Source: Oceanitalea stevensii (GTDB lineage: Bacteria; Actinomycetota; Actinomycetes; Actinomycetales; Actinomycetaceae). Taken from it: a stretch of DNA of 64,000 nt. The translations under genes were made by a program, and so were the position numbers. The stretch is taken from contig NZ_JACSPO010000001.1 of the NCBI RefSeq assembly GCF_014837105.1, positions 270,334-334,333 on the forward strand, read 5' to 3'. Under the pieces are notes generated by a model, which did not search any database, had not been told where the DNA came from, and worked only from the letters and a program-made list of their open reading frames with translations. Below are positions 7,191-15,787 of the stretch, in pieces (positions within the stretch are counted from its first letter, which is position 1; each line of letters starts with the position of its first letter).

Positions 7191-9332
7191 GTGGCTCGAG
7201 GAGCCCAGCGCCCGTCGGGCGCTCGCCGTACTGCCCCGCGCAGCACGCAGAAGCGCAAGCACCAGGACAACAGCGGGATCATCCCGGTGCTCGCCCGCGC
7301 CGTCCGCGAGGTCGAGGGTGCGGTCAAGCGCGAACGGGTGGTCCCCTCCACTCGCACGAAGTTCCAGGCCATCGCGCTGCTCGTACGCGAGGAACGTGCC
7401 CGCCTCAAGGCGGACACGACGCTCAACGAGGCCCGCCGCGGCGAGGAGCTCAAGCGCCTCGACGGCATCGCCACCATCCTCGCCGTCACCGCCGCCCGCG
7501 ACCCGCGCCTCCTCGCCCTCATCGCCGACGAGGCCGTCGTCTCGCCCGAGGCCCGCGAGCTGCGCCGCGAGATGCTCCTCGAGGCCGGCTTCGACGTCCC
7601 CGAGGAGGAGGAGCCCGAGGCCGCGGAGGCCCGCGAGCCCTCCGCCGTCGAGCAGCGCCAGGTCGTCCCGCAGGCCGTCATCTCCCGCCAGATGTCCAAC
7701 CCCTTCCTCGAGCCGGACTACGACGCCGTGCGCAAGCCGCCGGCCCGTCCGCGCCGGCTCGCCGGCTGGGAGCTCATCGAGCCGCTGCTGCGCTCCTTCG
7801 AGTACGGCGGCGAGGCCGCGTGCATGACGCTGCCCCCGCCGAACGGCACCCGCGTGCCGCCCGGGCTCAAGCTCATGCCCCACCAGTCCCGCCTCGTCGA
7901 GGCCGCCGCCGAGGGCCACCGCACCTTCCTGCTCGCCGACGAGCCGGGCCTGGGCAAGACCGCGCAGGCGCTCCTCGCCGCGCAGGCCGCCGACGCCTAC
8001 CCGCTCCTCGTCGTCGTGCCCAACGTCGTCAAGACGAACTGGGCACGCGAGGCGGAGCGCTGGACGCCCGCCCACCGCGCCACGGTCGTCCACGGCGACG
8101 GCGAGGACATCGACGCCTTCGCCGACATCATCGTCATCAACTACGAGATCCTCGAGCGGCACGTCGGCTGGCTCGGGAGCCTCGAGCTCGGCGTGCGCGG
8201 GATGGTCGTCGACGAGGCGCACTTCATCAAGAACAAGAAGTCTCAGCGCTCCCAGCACGTCCTGGGCCTGTCCGCGCAGCTGCGCTCGCGCCCGTGGGCC
8301 CCGCTCCTCATGGCGCTCACCGGCACCCCGCTCATCAACGACATCGAGGACTTCACCGCGATCTGGCAGTTCCTCGGCTGGATCGACGAGGAGAAGCCGC
8401 TCGGGGACCTCATGGAGGCGCTCGAGGAGACCGGCCTGGTGCCCTCGGACCGCGGCTTCTACGCCGCCGCCCGCAGCGCCGTCATCGAGCAGGGCATCGT
8501 GCGGCGCCGCAAGATCGACGTCGCCGCCGACCTGCCGGCCCGTCGCATCGCCGACGTCTTCGTCGAGCTCGACGACGCCGCGGGCCGCTCGATCCGCGAC
8601 GCCGAGCGGGCCCTGGCCCGCCGTCTCGTCACCCGGTACCAGAAGGCGCTGGAGGTGCGGCACGGGGAGAACGTCGTCGAGGGCATCGACCACGAGCTCG
8701 TCCGGCAGGTCGCCGTGTGGGAGACGACGAAGACCTCGGAGAAGAAGTCCGAGGACAACGTCTTCACGATGATGCGCAAGCTCGGTTCGGCCAAGGGCGG
8801 GGCCGCGGCCGACTACGCCGCCCAGCTGGCGCGCAACGTCGGCAAGGTCGTGTTCTTCGCCAAGCACATCGACGTCATGGACGCCGCGGAGGAGCTCTTC
8901 ACCCAGCGCGGCATCCGCTTCGCCTCGATCCGCGGGGACCAGACCTCCACCGCCCGGCAGCGCAACATCGACGCGTTCACGAACGACCCCGAGGTCTCGG
9001 TCGCGGTGTGCTCGCTCACCGCGGCGGGCGTGGGACTCAACCTCCAGGTGGCGTCCAACCTCGTGCTCGCCGAGCTCTCGTGGACCGACGCCGAGCAGAC
9101 CCAGGCGATCGACCGCGTCCACCGCATCGGCCAGCCCGAGCCGGTGACCGCGTGGCGGATCATCGCCGCCCAGACCCTCGACACCCGCATCGCCGAGCTC
9201 ATCGGCTCCAAGGCGGGCCTCGCGGCCCGGGCCCTGGACGGCTCGGACGAGGAGGTCGTCGCGGACGTCCAGGTGGAGATGCTCGTCGCGCTGCTCACCG
9301 ACGCGCTGACCCCCGCCCCGGCCACCGTCTGA
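7191..9332 (+). CDS. SNF2-type DEAD/DEAH helicase-like ATPase
   Basis: A 713-residue superfamily 2 protein of the SNF2 group. Helicase motif I is LADEPGLGKTAQALLAAQ near residue 245, motif II is VVDEAHFIKNKKS (DEAH), motif III is LTGTPLIND, and the C-terminal RecA domain has motif V-VI pieces SLTAAGVGLNLQ and QAIDRVHRIGQ. About 240 N-terminal residues precede the motor: a basic, low-complexity start and an acidic EEEEPEAAEA linker, with no domain I recognise. The GTG at 7191 has GGAGGAG seven bases upstream; an ATG at 7161 is not supported by such a site. It has no methyltransferase or nuclease partner nearby, so a repair or transcription-recycling role is as likely as defence. Confidence 0.88.
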   Translation: MARGAQRPSGARRTAPRSTQKRKHQDNSGIIPVLARAVREVEGAVKRERVVPSTRTKFQAIALLVREERARLKADTTLNEARRGEELKRLDGIATILAVTAARDPRLLALIADEAVVSPEARELRREMLLEAGFDVPEEEEPEAAEAREPSAVEQRQVVPQAVISRQMSNPFLEPDYDAVRKPPARPRRLAGWELIEPLLRSFEYGGEAACMTLPPPNGTRVPPGLKLMPHQSRLVEAAAEGHRTFLLADEPGLGKTAQALLAAQAADAYPLLVVVPNVVKTNWAREAERWTPAHRATVVHGDGEDIDAFADIIVINYEILERHVGWLGSLELGVRGMVVDEAHFIKNKKSQRSQHVLGLSAQLRSRPWAPLLMALTGTPLINDIEDFTAIWQFLGWIDEEKPLGDLMEALEETGLVPSDRGFYAAARSAVIEQGIVRRRKIDVAADLPARRIADVFVELDDAAGRSIRDAERALARRLVTRYQKALEVRHGENVVEGIDHELVRQVAVWETTKTSEKKSEDNVFTMMRKLGSAKGGAAADYAAQLARNVGKVVFFAKHIDVMDAAEELFTQRGIRFASIRGDQTSTARQRNIDAFTNDPEVSVAVCSLTAAGVGLNLQVASNLVLAELSWTDAEQTQAIDRVHRIGQPEPVTAWRIIAAQTLDTRIAELIGSKAGLAARALDGSDEEVVADVQVEMLVALLTDALTPAPATV

Positions 9333-9340
9333 CCCGGGCC

Positions 9341-9365
9341 GCCGGCCGGGGGAGACCCGGCCGGC
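9341..9365. terminator. Hairpin between convergent genes
   Basis: GCCGGCCGGG, loop GGAGA, CCCGGCCGGC: a perfect ten-base stem placed between the stops of the helicase (9332) and the phytochrome gene (9373). Its position suits a bidirectional terminator; there is no T-run, as is usual at this GC content. Confidence 0.6.
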
Positions 9366-9372
9366 CGGCCGG

Positions 9373-11583
9373 TCAGGTGCGGCGCAGGACGACGGCGGTC
9401 GCGTCGTCGTCGGAGTGCGGGTCGCGGACGGCGGTGATGAGCGCGTCGAGGTCCCCGGCGACCGGCCCGCTGAAGGCGTGGCGCAGCCGCTCCAGCCCCT
9501 CGGGCAGGGGCTGCCCGCGCCGCTCGACGAGGCCGTCGGTGAACAGCACGATGCCGCCGCCGTGCGGGATGTCGACGACCTCGGTGGCCGGTTCCCCCCG
9601 GCCGTAGCCGATGGGCAGGGCGCCGGGGTCGGTGTGCCAGGCGGCGCTGCCGTCCGCGCCCAGGAGGAGCGGGGGCAGGTGCCCGGCGCGCACGTACTCC
9701 ATCCGGCCCGTCACGGTGTCGACGACGGCGAGGAGCAGCGTGGCCATCTCCCCGGCCATCGTCCGCTTGGCGAGCGTGTCGAGGCCGAGCGTGGCAGCGG
9801 CCGCGGAGCTCTCGCGGACGAGCAGCGCCCGCAGCCCGTTGCGCATCTGCCCCATGACCGAGGCAGCCGGCATGCCGTGCCCCGCGACGTCCCCGACGGC
9901 GATCGCGAGCCGGCCGTCCGGCAGGCACAGGGCGTCGTACCAGTCACCGCCCACGCGTCCGCCGTCGCCCGGCGCGTAGCGCGCGTCGATCGACCAGCCC
10001 GCGGCGCGGGGGAGGCTGGTGGGCAGCGAGGAGCGGTGGAGGATCTCGGCGGCGCGGCTGTCGGCCAGGCCGCGCAGGTAGAGCGCCTCGACGGCGTGGC
10101 GCCGCAGCAGGGTGGCGGTGTCGACCTGGTCCTCGGTCCACGGCAGGCTCGAGCCGCGCACGACCTCGCGCCACCGCTCGAAGGACTTGCGCGGGGACAG
10201 TCGGACCTCGTCGCCCTCGAGGCGGGCGATGGCCTTGTTGTGCGGGTCGCCGCCCCAGTCGACGGCGGTCGCGACCTCGCGGCGCAGCCAGACGATCGCG
10301 TCGCCGTCGGCGAGGTTGACGACGAGGGCGCCCGCGTACGGGCTGCCGGGCACCGCGCCGCCGAGGGAGTCGGTGGCGACGAGCTCCTCGCCGGTGCCGG
10401 CGGCCCAGCGGAGCAGCGCCTCGGCGTCGTCGGGCTCGATCCCGACCCGGGCGGTGCGGCCCTGGGCCCGCACGACCACGCCGTCGGCCGCCATGAGCGA
10501 CAGGAGGGCGGGCTGCTGGACGAGCGCCTCGGTGAGCGGCAGGTCCTCGTCGCGGCTCGCCGCGACGAGGCCCGCGAGGTCGCGCGCCACCCGCCGGGCG
10601 GCGGTGATCCGGTCCTCCTCGACCTGGGCGATGAGGCGCAGGGAGAGGACCGAGCCGAGGAACTCCGCGGCGGCACGGGCCCCGTAGGAGGGGGCGTGCG
10701 GGCCGGAGTAGTGGTGGCAGGCGATGAGCCCCCACAGCGTGCCGTCCTTGAGGAGGGAGATCGACATCGAGGCCGTCACGCCCATGTTCTGGAGGTACTC
10801 GACGTGGATCGGGGACACCGAGCGCAGCGTCGCGTAGGTGAGGTCGAGGGCGGCGCCGGTGACGGGGTTGAGCTGGGGCACCAGCGGGCTGGGGGTGTAG
10901 CCGATGTCCGAGATGAGCCGGATCCAGTTGAGCTCGTACAGCGCCCGCGCCTGGGCCGGGATGTCCGTGGCCGGGTAGTGCAGGCCGTGGAAGGCGTTGA
11001 GGTCCGGGCGCTTGGCCTCGGCGACGACCTCGCCGTTGTAGTCGGCGTCGAAGCGGTAGACCATGACGCGGTCGAAGCCGGTGAGGTCGCGGACCTCACG
11101 GGCGGCGACGTCGTAGAGCTCCGCGAGGGAGCGGGCCCGGTTGAGCTCGCCCAGGCTCCCGCGGACGAGCTGGAAGGTGTTGGCGTAGGCGAGCGGCCGC
11201 GGCCCCTCCGCCGGCTCGAGCTCGAGGACGAGCAGCTGCTCCGCGCCGGGCGGGTGGTGGACGATCGCGTCCCAGGCACCGCCGTCGGGCAGGTGGACGA
11301 GCACGGGGTTGCGGTCGCGCACGTCGCCGGGCAGGCGGACATGGGCGGCGACGACGGCGGCCGCGCTCGCGCCGACGACCTCCTCCAGGGTCCGCCCGAC
11401 GACGTCGTCAACCTCGCGGGCGAGGAGCTCTGCGGTGCTCGCCGAGGCCTGGACGACGACACCGTCGTGGAGGGCGAGAAGGACACCGCGCGGCTGGACG
11501 GACCCGGGCACGTGGATCGGCTCCCGCGCGCAGTTGTCGAGGTCGACGGGGACGTCCGCGGCCAGCGTCAGGTCATCAGTCAT
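9373..11583 (-). CDS. Bacteriophytochrome with PP2C/SpoIIE phosphatase output
   Basis: A 736-residue red/far-red photoreceptor. PAS domain about 15-105 includes the biliverdin Cys at residue 18 (NCAREPIHVPGSVQP). GAF domain about 130-300 has the lasso motif PATDIP with Asp207, and His260, Tyr263 and His290 (CHHYS), the positions known from Deinococcus BphP. PHY domain about 310-490 has the WGGDPHNK and tongue PRKSF motifs. Instead of a histidine kinase, residues about 515-736 form a PP2C-like phosphatase (GGDWYD, GDVAGHGMPAA, RAGHLPPLL, FTDGLVERR, DDATAVVL). It should dephosphorylate a Ser/Thr-phosphorylated partner, typically an anti-anti-sigma factor, in response to light. The start ATG 11583 follows AGGAGAGAG. 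No heme oxygenase gene is present in the window. Confidence 0.93.
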   Translation of the reverse strand: MTDDLTLAADVPVDLDNCAREPIHVPGSVQPRGVLLALHDGVVVQASASTAELLAREVDDVVGRTLEEVVGASAAAVVAAHVRLPGDVRDRNPVLVHLPDGGAWDAIVHHPPGAEQLLVLELEPAEGPRPLAYANTFQLVRGSLGELNRARSLAELYDVAAREVRDLTGFDRVMVYRFDADYNGEVVAEAKRPDLNAFHGLHYPATDIPAQARALYELNWIRLISDIGYTPSPLVPQLNPVTGAALDLTYATLRSVSPIHVEYLQNMGVTASMSISLLKDGTLWGLIACHHYSGPHAPSYGARAAAEFLGSVLSLRLIAQVEEDRITAARRVARDLAGLVAASRDEDLPLTEALVQQPALLSLMAADGVVVRAQGRTARVGIEPDDAEALLRWAAGTGEELVATDSLGGAVPGSPYAGALVVNLADGDAIVWLRREVATAVDWGGDPHNKAIARLEGDEVRLSPRKSFERWREVVRGSSLPWTEDQVDTATLLRRHAVEALYLRGLADSRAAEILHRSSLPTSLPRAAGWSIDARYAPGDGGRVGGDWYDALCLPDGRLAIAVGDVAGHGMPAASVMGQMRNGLRALLVRESSAAAATLGLDTLAKRTMAGEMATLLLAVVDTVTGRMEYVRAGHLPPLLLGADGSAAWHTDPGALPIGYGRGEPATEVVDIPHGGGIVLFTDGLVERRGQPLPEGLERLRHAFSGPVAGDLDALITAVRDPHSDDDATAVVLRRT

Positions 11584-11695
11584 GCAGGTCTCTCTCCTCA
11601 CGGCGTGAGCCCTCAGTCTGCCAGGGCAAAGCCCTCACGCTGACGGCCCGCGCCCCCCACACTGGGTCCACGCTCGGACCCGCGGAAGGGGAGAC

Positions 11696-12022
11696 ATGGA
11701 CGAGGAGCTGCAGGAGACGCCCGTCGTGGCGGTCGAGGTGGACCGGCGGCCGGAGCCGTGCGCGAACTACCTCGTGGGAGGCCTGTCCGTCACGCTCGTC
11801 GGCCTCGGGGCCCTCGTGTACGGCTTGTACGTGTACGCCGGCCTCGACGGCATGCCGGGACATGTCGGTCTGCTGGTGCTGGGAGCGATCATCACGGTGA
11901 CCGGGGTGTCGCTGCTCCTTGCCGGCATCTCCCGCGCCGCCGTGGCCCTGGACTACCTCGTCGACGCCCGGCGGCCGACGACCCTGTTCCGCGACGACCC
12001 CGGCCTCACCGCCGAGCGCTGA
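11696..12022 (+). CDS. Small two-span membrane protein
   Basis: A 108-residue protein of unknown family. An acidic soluble N-terminus (MDEELQETPVV) precedes two hydrophobic segments at about 26-46 (LVGGLSVTLVGLGALVYGLYV) and 57-78 (LLVLGAIITVTGVSLLLAG), followed by a short polar C-terminus. GGAAGGGGAGAC stands directly ahead of the ATG. It is divergent from the phytochrome gene, whose start is 112 bases away, so promoters of both lie between. No function is assigned. Confidence 0.7.
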   Translation: MDEELQETPVVAVEVDRRPEPCANYLVGGLSVTLVGLGALVYGLYVYAGLDGMPGHVGLLVLGAIITVTGVSLLLAGISRAAVALDYLVDARRPTTLFRDDPGLTAER

Positions 12023-12049
12023 CACCCCGCCGCCGCGCCGCACGGCCGC

Positions 12050-12098
12050 GAGTCGACGTTCTCGCCTGCCCGCCTCGCGCGGCCGAGCCGACGTTCTC
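12050..12098. repeat. Imperfect 14-base direct repeat
   Basis: GAGTCGACGTTCTC at 12050-12063 and GAGCCGACGTTCTC at 12085-12098, differing at one base, fill part of the gap between convergent genes. GGCCGCGAG and CTCGCGCGGCC within it could also pair as a terminator stem with a two-base bulge. Function uncertain. Confidence 0.35.
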
Positions 12099-12112
12099 CT
12101 TCGACGCCCGTC

Positions 12113-12514
12113 TCAGCCGATCGCGGCGAGGAGCTCGGAGCAGGCCTGCTCGCAGGCGCGGCACGCCTCGGCGCAGATCCGGCAGTGCTCGTGGTGGTCG
12201 GCGTGGGAGGCGCACTCGTCGCCGCACGTGCGGCACACCTGGATGCACGCCTGGAGAAGAGCGCGGGTGACGTCGGCGTTGTACGCGGTCTGCCGGGACA
12301 GTACCCGCGCGGTGGTGTCGCAGAGGTCGGCGCAGTCGAGGTCGGTGCGGATGCAGGCACGCATCTCGGCGACCATCTCCTCGCTCAGGCACGCGTCCGC
12401 GCAAGCGGTGCACGTCTGCGCGCAGGCGACGAGCGCGTCGATCGTGCGCGCCAGGAGCTCGGGGTCGACGCCCGTCCGGGCAGGTGAGCTGGCGATCATC
12501 TCGGCGGTCCTCAT
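12113..12514 (-). CDS. Cysteine-rich four-helix-bundle copper-binding protein (DUF326/Csp-like)
   Basis: A 133-residue protein with 16 cysteines spaced along amphipathic helices (VACAQTCTACADAC, QACIQVCRTCGDEC, EHCRICAEACRACEQAC) and a histidine-rich turn (SHADHHEHC). This is the pattern of cytosolic copper storage/four-helix-bundle copper proteins, which line the core of the bundle with Cys thiolates to hold Cu(I). It has no signal peptide. The ATG at 12514 has AGGAG six bases upstream. The expected role is copper buffering or detoxification; no copper ATPase or CsoR-like regulator is next to it. Confidence 0.87.
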   Translation of the reverse strand: MRTAEMIASSPARTGVDPELLARTIDALVACAQTCTACADACLSEEMVAEMRACIRTDLDCADLCDTTARVLSRQTAYNADVTRALLQACIQVCRTCGDECASHADHHEHCRICAEACRACEQACSELLAAIG

Positions 12515-12654
12515 CGCGTCCTCCTGTGGTCGGGTCGGGGAGCGCGGGGGTCGCGCGCCCGTTCCTCGACGCTACAAACCACTCCGGTCGGCCGCACCTG
12601 CGCGCTACGGTCGAGCTCCACGGCCGCAGCCGGCGGCACGCTGGAGGGTTAGCG

Positions 12655-13092
12655 ATGGTGCGCAGCAGTCGGAGGCTTGCGGGGTGTCTCGTGCTGGTCG
12701 CGATCTCGGTCGCGGCGTGTGCCGAGGACACGGTGGTGTCGGGCGCGCCCGCGTGCGAGGCCCCGAGCCTGCGAGTGGAGCCCGCAGCGGTGGCCCGCGG
12801 CGAGGAGCTGACCTTGAGCGGGACCGCGTTCATGGACGGCTGTGCGGACAACTGCAGCGTGGACGAGGACACAGGGCACCAGTCGTGCGAGGCGGCGTCG
12901 CCCTACCGCGGCATCACGGTCGAGCTCCTTCCCGACGACGGTGAGCCCGTGGAGCTCACCCGGGTCGACGCGGACGAGGACGGCGCCTTCACCGTCGCGG
13001 TCACCGTGCCGGCCGACGCGCCCGAGGGCCGGGCGTCGGTCACCACGGACGTCGTCTCCGGTGAGCCCGTCGAGGTGACGATCCGCCCGTGA
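12655..13092 (+). CDS. Predicted lipoprotein with Ig-like domain
   Basis: A 145-residue protein with a lipoprotein signal: basic SSRR, a hydrophobic core and a lipobox ending VAAC, giving a lipidated Cys at about residue 22. The mature part has paired cysteines (DGCADNCSVDEDTGHQSC) in the first half and a beta-rich second half (ITVELLPDDGEPVELTRV, FTVAVTVPADAPEGRASV) like a bacterial Ig-type domain. GGAGGG stands upstream of ATG 12655. Probably surface-attached; no catalytic motif is seen and the family is not recognised. Confidence 0.72.
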   Translation: MVRSSRRLAGCLVLVAISVAACAEDTVVSGAPACEAPSLRVEPAAVARGEELTLSGTAFMDGCADNCSVDEDTGHQSCEAASPYRGITVELLPDDGEPVELTRVDADEDGAFTVAVTVPADAPEGRASVTTDVVSGEPVEVTIRP

Positions 13093-13108
13093 CGCTCCCG
13101 GCGTACGG

Positions 13109-14053
13109 TCACCCCCGGGCGGCCTCCATCTCCTCGATCACCGCGGGAAGGACCGTGATGAGGACCGGGGAGGCGTAGAAGGTGTCGCCCTCACGGGTGA
13201 CGATGCCGATGTCCTCGAGGGCGAGGAGGTCGTCCCGGACGGCGAGCCGCAGGTCCTCGTAGTCGTCCTGCTCGTCAGTGGCCTCGGGGACGGGCAGCCC
13301 GTCCGGGGCGACGGCGGACATGAGCGCCATCGCGGTGAGCGGAGGCGCGATCGCCGCGGAGACACCGTCCTGCTCCTCGAAGAATGCGCCCAGGGTCGTG
13401 GCGTAGAGGATGCGGCCGGCGACGACCCGCTCCTCGGGGGCGGCGTCCGGCCACGCCCAGGGCGCGACTCCGGCCGCGGGGACGAGCCGACCGTCACGGA
13501 GGGCGAGGAACCCGCCGCCGACCAGGCCCGCGACGAGCGCGCTGACCGGCGGGGCGTCCCACGTGGTCTCGACGTCGGCCCCGGCGTCGCAGCCGAAGTG
13601 CCCGAGCAGCTCGAGCGTCGTCGCCCGCCCGAAGCCCTCGTCCGGGTCGAACGGGTGCGCGGGTCCGACGGCGCGCATGAGGATGTCGGCCCGCCGCATG
13701 AGCGGCGCGTCGACGAAGAGGGCGTGCTCGTCGACGTCGGCGAGCACGGCCTCCATCGTCTCCTCGTCCGGCATCCGGTCGAGGAACGGCGGCAGGAGGA
13801 CGTCGTCGTCGAGGTCGTCGTCCTCCTCGACGTCCTCCCGCCAGAGGCCGTCACTAATCATCACGCGCTCCTCCAGCGGCAGGGCGTTGTACATCTCCAT
13901 GTACGCCGCCAGCTGAGCCGGGTCCGAGACGTCCACACCCTGCTCCACCGCGTAGTCGACGACGTTCGCCCCCAGCGTCTCCCCGGCGGGCGGTCGGCGG
14001 TGCTCCGGGCGTCGCGCGGCCGGCTTACGAGGGCGGCGCTTCTTCTTCGGCAT
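13109..14053 (-). CDS. Hypothetical acidic protein
   Basis: A 314-residue soluble protein. It begins with a basic, Lys/Arg-rich tail (MPKKKRRPRKPAARR), then turns strongly acidic, including a DVEEDDDLDDDVLL stretch around residue 75. The rest is Ala/Leu-rich and predicted helical, without transmembrane segments or recognised motifs. The basic head and acidic body resemble actinobacterial proteins annotated only as hypothetical, some near SEC-C type proteins. The start at 14053 is preferred over an upstream GTG because it begins the MPKKKRR head. It stands convergent to the lipoprotein gene with a 16-base gap. Confidence 0.65.
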   Translation of the reverse strand: MPKKKRRPRKPAARRPEHRRPPAGETLGANVVDYAVEQGVDVSDPAQLAAYMEMYNALPLEERVMISDGLWREDVEEDDDLDDDVLLPPFLDRMPDEETMEAVLADVDEHALFVDAPLMRRADILMRAVGPAHPFDPDEGFGRATTLELLGHFGCDAGADVETTWDAPPVSALVAGLVGGGFLALRDGRLVPAAGVAPWAWPDAAPEERVVAGRILYATTLGAFFEEQDGVSAAIAPPLTAMALMSAVAPDGLPVPEATDEQDDYEDLRLAVRDDLLALEDIGIVTREGDTFYASPVLITVLPAVIEEMEAARG

Positions 14054-14156
14054 GCCCCTCAGTGTGGCAGCCGCCACCGACACCAGCGGAGCAAGCGTCG
14101 CGGAGGAATCCGGCTGTCGGCGAGGGGGAGGGGGAGGGGGGCGCGGGCGGGAGCCC

Positions 14157-15629
14157 TCAGTGGGCCGCGGTGGCGGGGACCTCGTTCGCCGGCTTCCTCA
14201 CGAGGAAGGAGAACGCGACGGCGACGACGGCCAGTGCCGCGCCGCAGAGGAACGCGTCGTGGATGCCCCCGGCCTGCGCCTCGACCGCGCCCAGGCCCTC
14301 GGTGACGCCCGCCGCGGTGCGCGTGGTCATCACGGTGATGAACAGCGCCGTGCCGGCGCCGCCGGCGAGCTGCTGGAGGGTGTTGAGGATGGCGCTGCCG
14401 TGCGAGTACAGCGCCGGCTGCACCGAGCCGAGCGCCGAGGTCATGAGCGGGGTCATGAGGAATCCGAGGCCCACGCTGAGGAGCACGTGGATCCCCACGA
14501 CGTGCCAGGTGGCGCTGGTCGCGGAGAGCAGGGTCATGAGGCTCAGCGCGGTCGCGACGATGACGGAGCCCGGGATGACGAGCGGGCGCGGCCCGATGCG
14601 GTCGTAGAGCCGGCCCACGAGCGGGGCGATGAGGCCCATGGTGAGCCCGCCCGGCAGGAGGACGAGCCCGGTCTGCAGCGTCGTCAGCCCCATGACGTTC
14701 TGGAGGAACATCGGCAGCAGGATGAGCGTGCCGAACAGTGCGCCCATCGAGATGAGCATCATGAGGAGGCTGACGGTGAAGGTGCGCGAGCGGAAGGGAC
14801 GCAGGTCGAGCAGGGCGGCGTCCTGTCGCTGCAGGCCGAGCTGGCGCCGCGTGAACAGTGCGAGGGACACCGCGCCGATGACGAGCGGGACCGCCGGGGA
14901 GACCGCCGCCCCGCCCTCGGTGGCCTCACCGATGCTGCTCAGCCCGTAGATGAGTCCGCCGAAGGCGGCGGCGGAGAGCACGATCGACAGGACGTCGACG
15001 GGGACGGCCCGCGGCGTCGTGATGTTCTTGACGAGCGAGCCACCGACGACGAGCGCGATCGCCGCGACCGGCAGCACCGTGAGGAACATCCAGCGCCAGC
15101 CGAGGTTGGCGAGGATGAAGCCGGAGAACGTCGGCCCGACGGCGGGCGCGACGGCGATGACGATCGAGATGAGGCCCATCGTCCGGCCGCGGCGGGAGAC
15201 CGGCACGAAGGTGAGCACGGTGGTGATGAGCAGCGGCAGCATGACGGCGGTGCCGCTGGCCTGGACGACGCGCGCGGCGACGAGCACCGGGAACACCGGG
15301 GCGACGGCGGCGAGCGCGGTGCCCGCGGTGAAGGTGCCCATCGCGGCGAGGAAGACCGAGCGGGTGGAGAAGCGCGTGAGGATGAGGCCGGTCGTCGGGA
15401 TGACGACGGCCATGGTGAGCATGAACGCCGTCGTCAGCCACTGCGCGGTGGCCGCCGTGACGGTGAACTCCTCCATGAGCCGCGGGATGGCCACGCTCAT
15501 GACCGTCTCGTTGAGGATCATGACGAAGGAGGCGACGAGCAGGATCCCGATGACGAGCTTGATCTGCCCGGGGATCGTGTCCTCCGCCTCGGTGATGGTG
15601 GCGGGGGTGGTGCGCTCGTCGACGCTCAT
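14157..15629 (-). CDS. MFS multidrug efflux transporter, DHA2/EmrB type
   Basis: A 490-residue integral membrane protein with about 14 predicted helices, the DHA2 layout. Motifs include FVMILNETVMSVAIPRLMEEF in helix 1 (read in part), the LTTAFMLTMAVVIPTTG segment of helix 2, RVVQASGTAVMLPLL (motif B) and the antiporter motif C region ISIVIAVAPAVGPTFSG. It would export lipophilic drugs or toxic metabolites using the proton gradient. ATG 15629 has AGGAG six bases upstream. There is no TetR gene beside it in view, so control is unknown. Confidence 0.9.
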   Translation of the reverse strand: MSVDERTTPATITEAEDTIPGQIKLVIGILLVASFVMILNETVMSVAIPRLMEEFTVTAATAQWLTTAFMLTMAVVIPTTGLILTRFSTRSVFLAAMGTFTAGTALAAVAPVFPVLVAARVVQASGTAVMLPLLITTVLTFVPVSRRGRTMGLISIVIAVAPAVGPTFSGFILANLGWRWMFLTVLPVAAIALVVGGSLVKNITTPRAVPVDVLSIVLSAAAFGGLIYGLSSIGEATEGGAAVSPAVPLVIGAVSLALFTRRQLGLQRQDAALLDLRPFRSRTFTVSLLMMLISMGALFGTLILLPMFLQNVMGLTTLQTGLVLLPGGLTMGLIAPLVGRLYDRIGPRPLVIPGSVIVATALSLMTLLSATSATWHVVGIHVLLSVGLGFLMTPLMTSALGSVQPALYSHGSAILNTLQQLAGGAGTALFITVMTTRTAAGVTEGLGAVEAQAGGIHDAFLCGAALAVVAVAFSFLVRKPANEVPATAAH

Positions 15630-15736
15630 GGGCAGCTCCTGGGACGTGGTTCGGACGTACGCGGTCCCACGGCGCACGGTCGCTCCCGCGGGGGCAACCT
15701 CGCGCACCGGCGGCCGAGTCTATGTCGAACAAGCGA

Positions 15737-15771
15737 GTGGGACGGAGCCTTTATTCCGTGCTCCGTCCCAC
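15737..15771. terminator. Perfect 12-base hairpin
   Basis: GTGGGACGGAGC and GCTCCGTCCCAC flank an 11-base loop. It lies just after the PPOX-fold gene that ends at 15788 on the minus strand, and upstream of the MFS gene, so it most likely terminates the former and insulates the latter. Confidence 0.7.
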
Positions 15772-15787
15772 GCGGCCCAGGCTGGTG

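Noticed and set aside
7191..9332. Part of a DISARM or type I restriction system
   Set aside because: No methyltransferase, phospholipase D, HsdS or nuclease gene is adjacent on either side.
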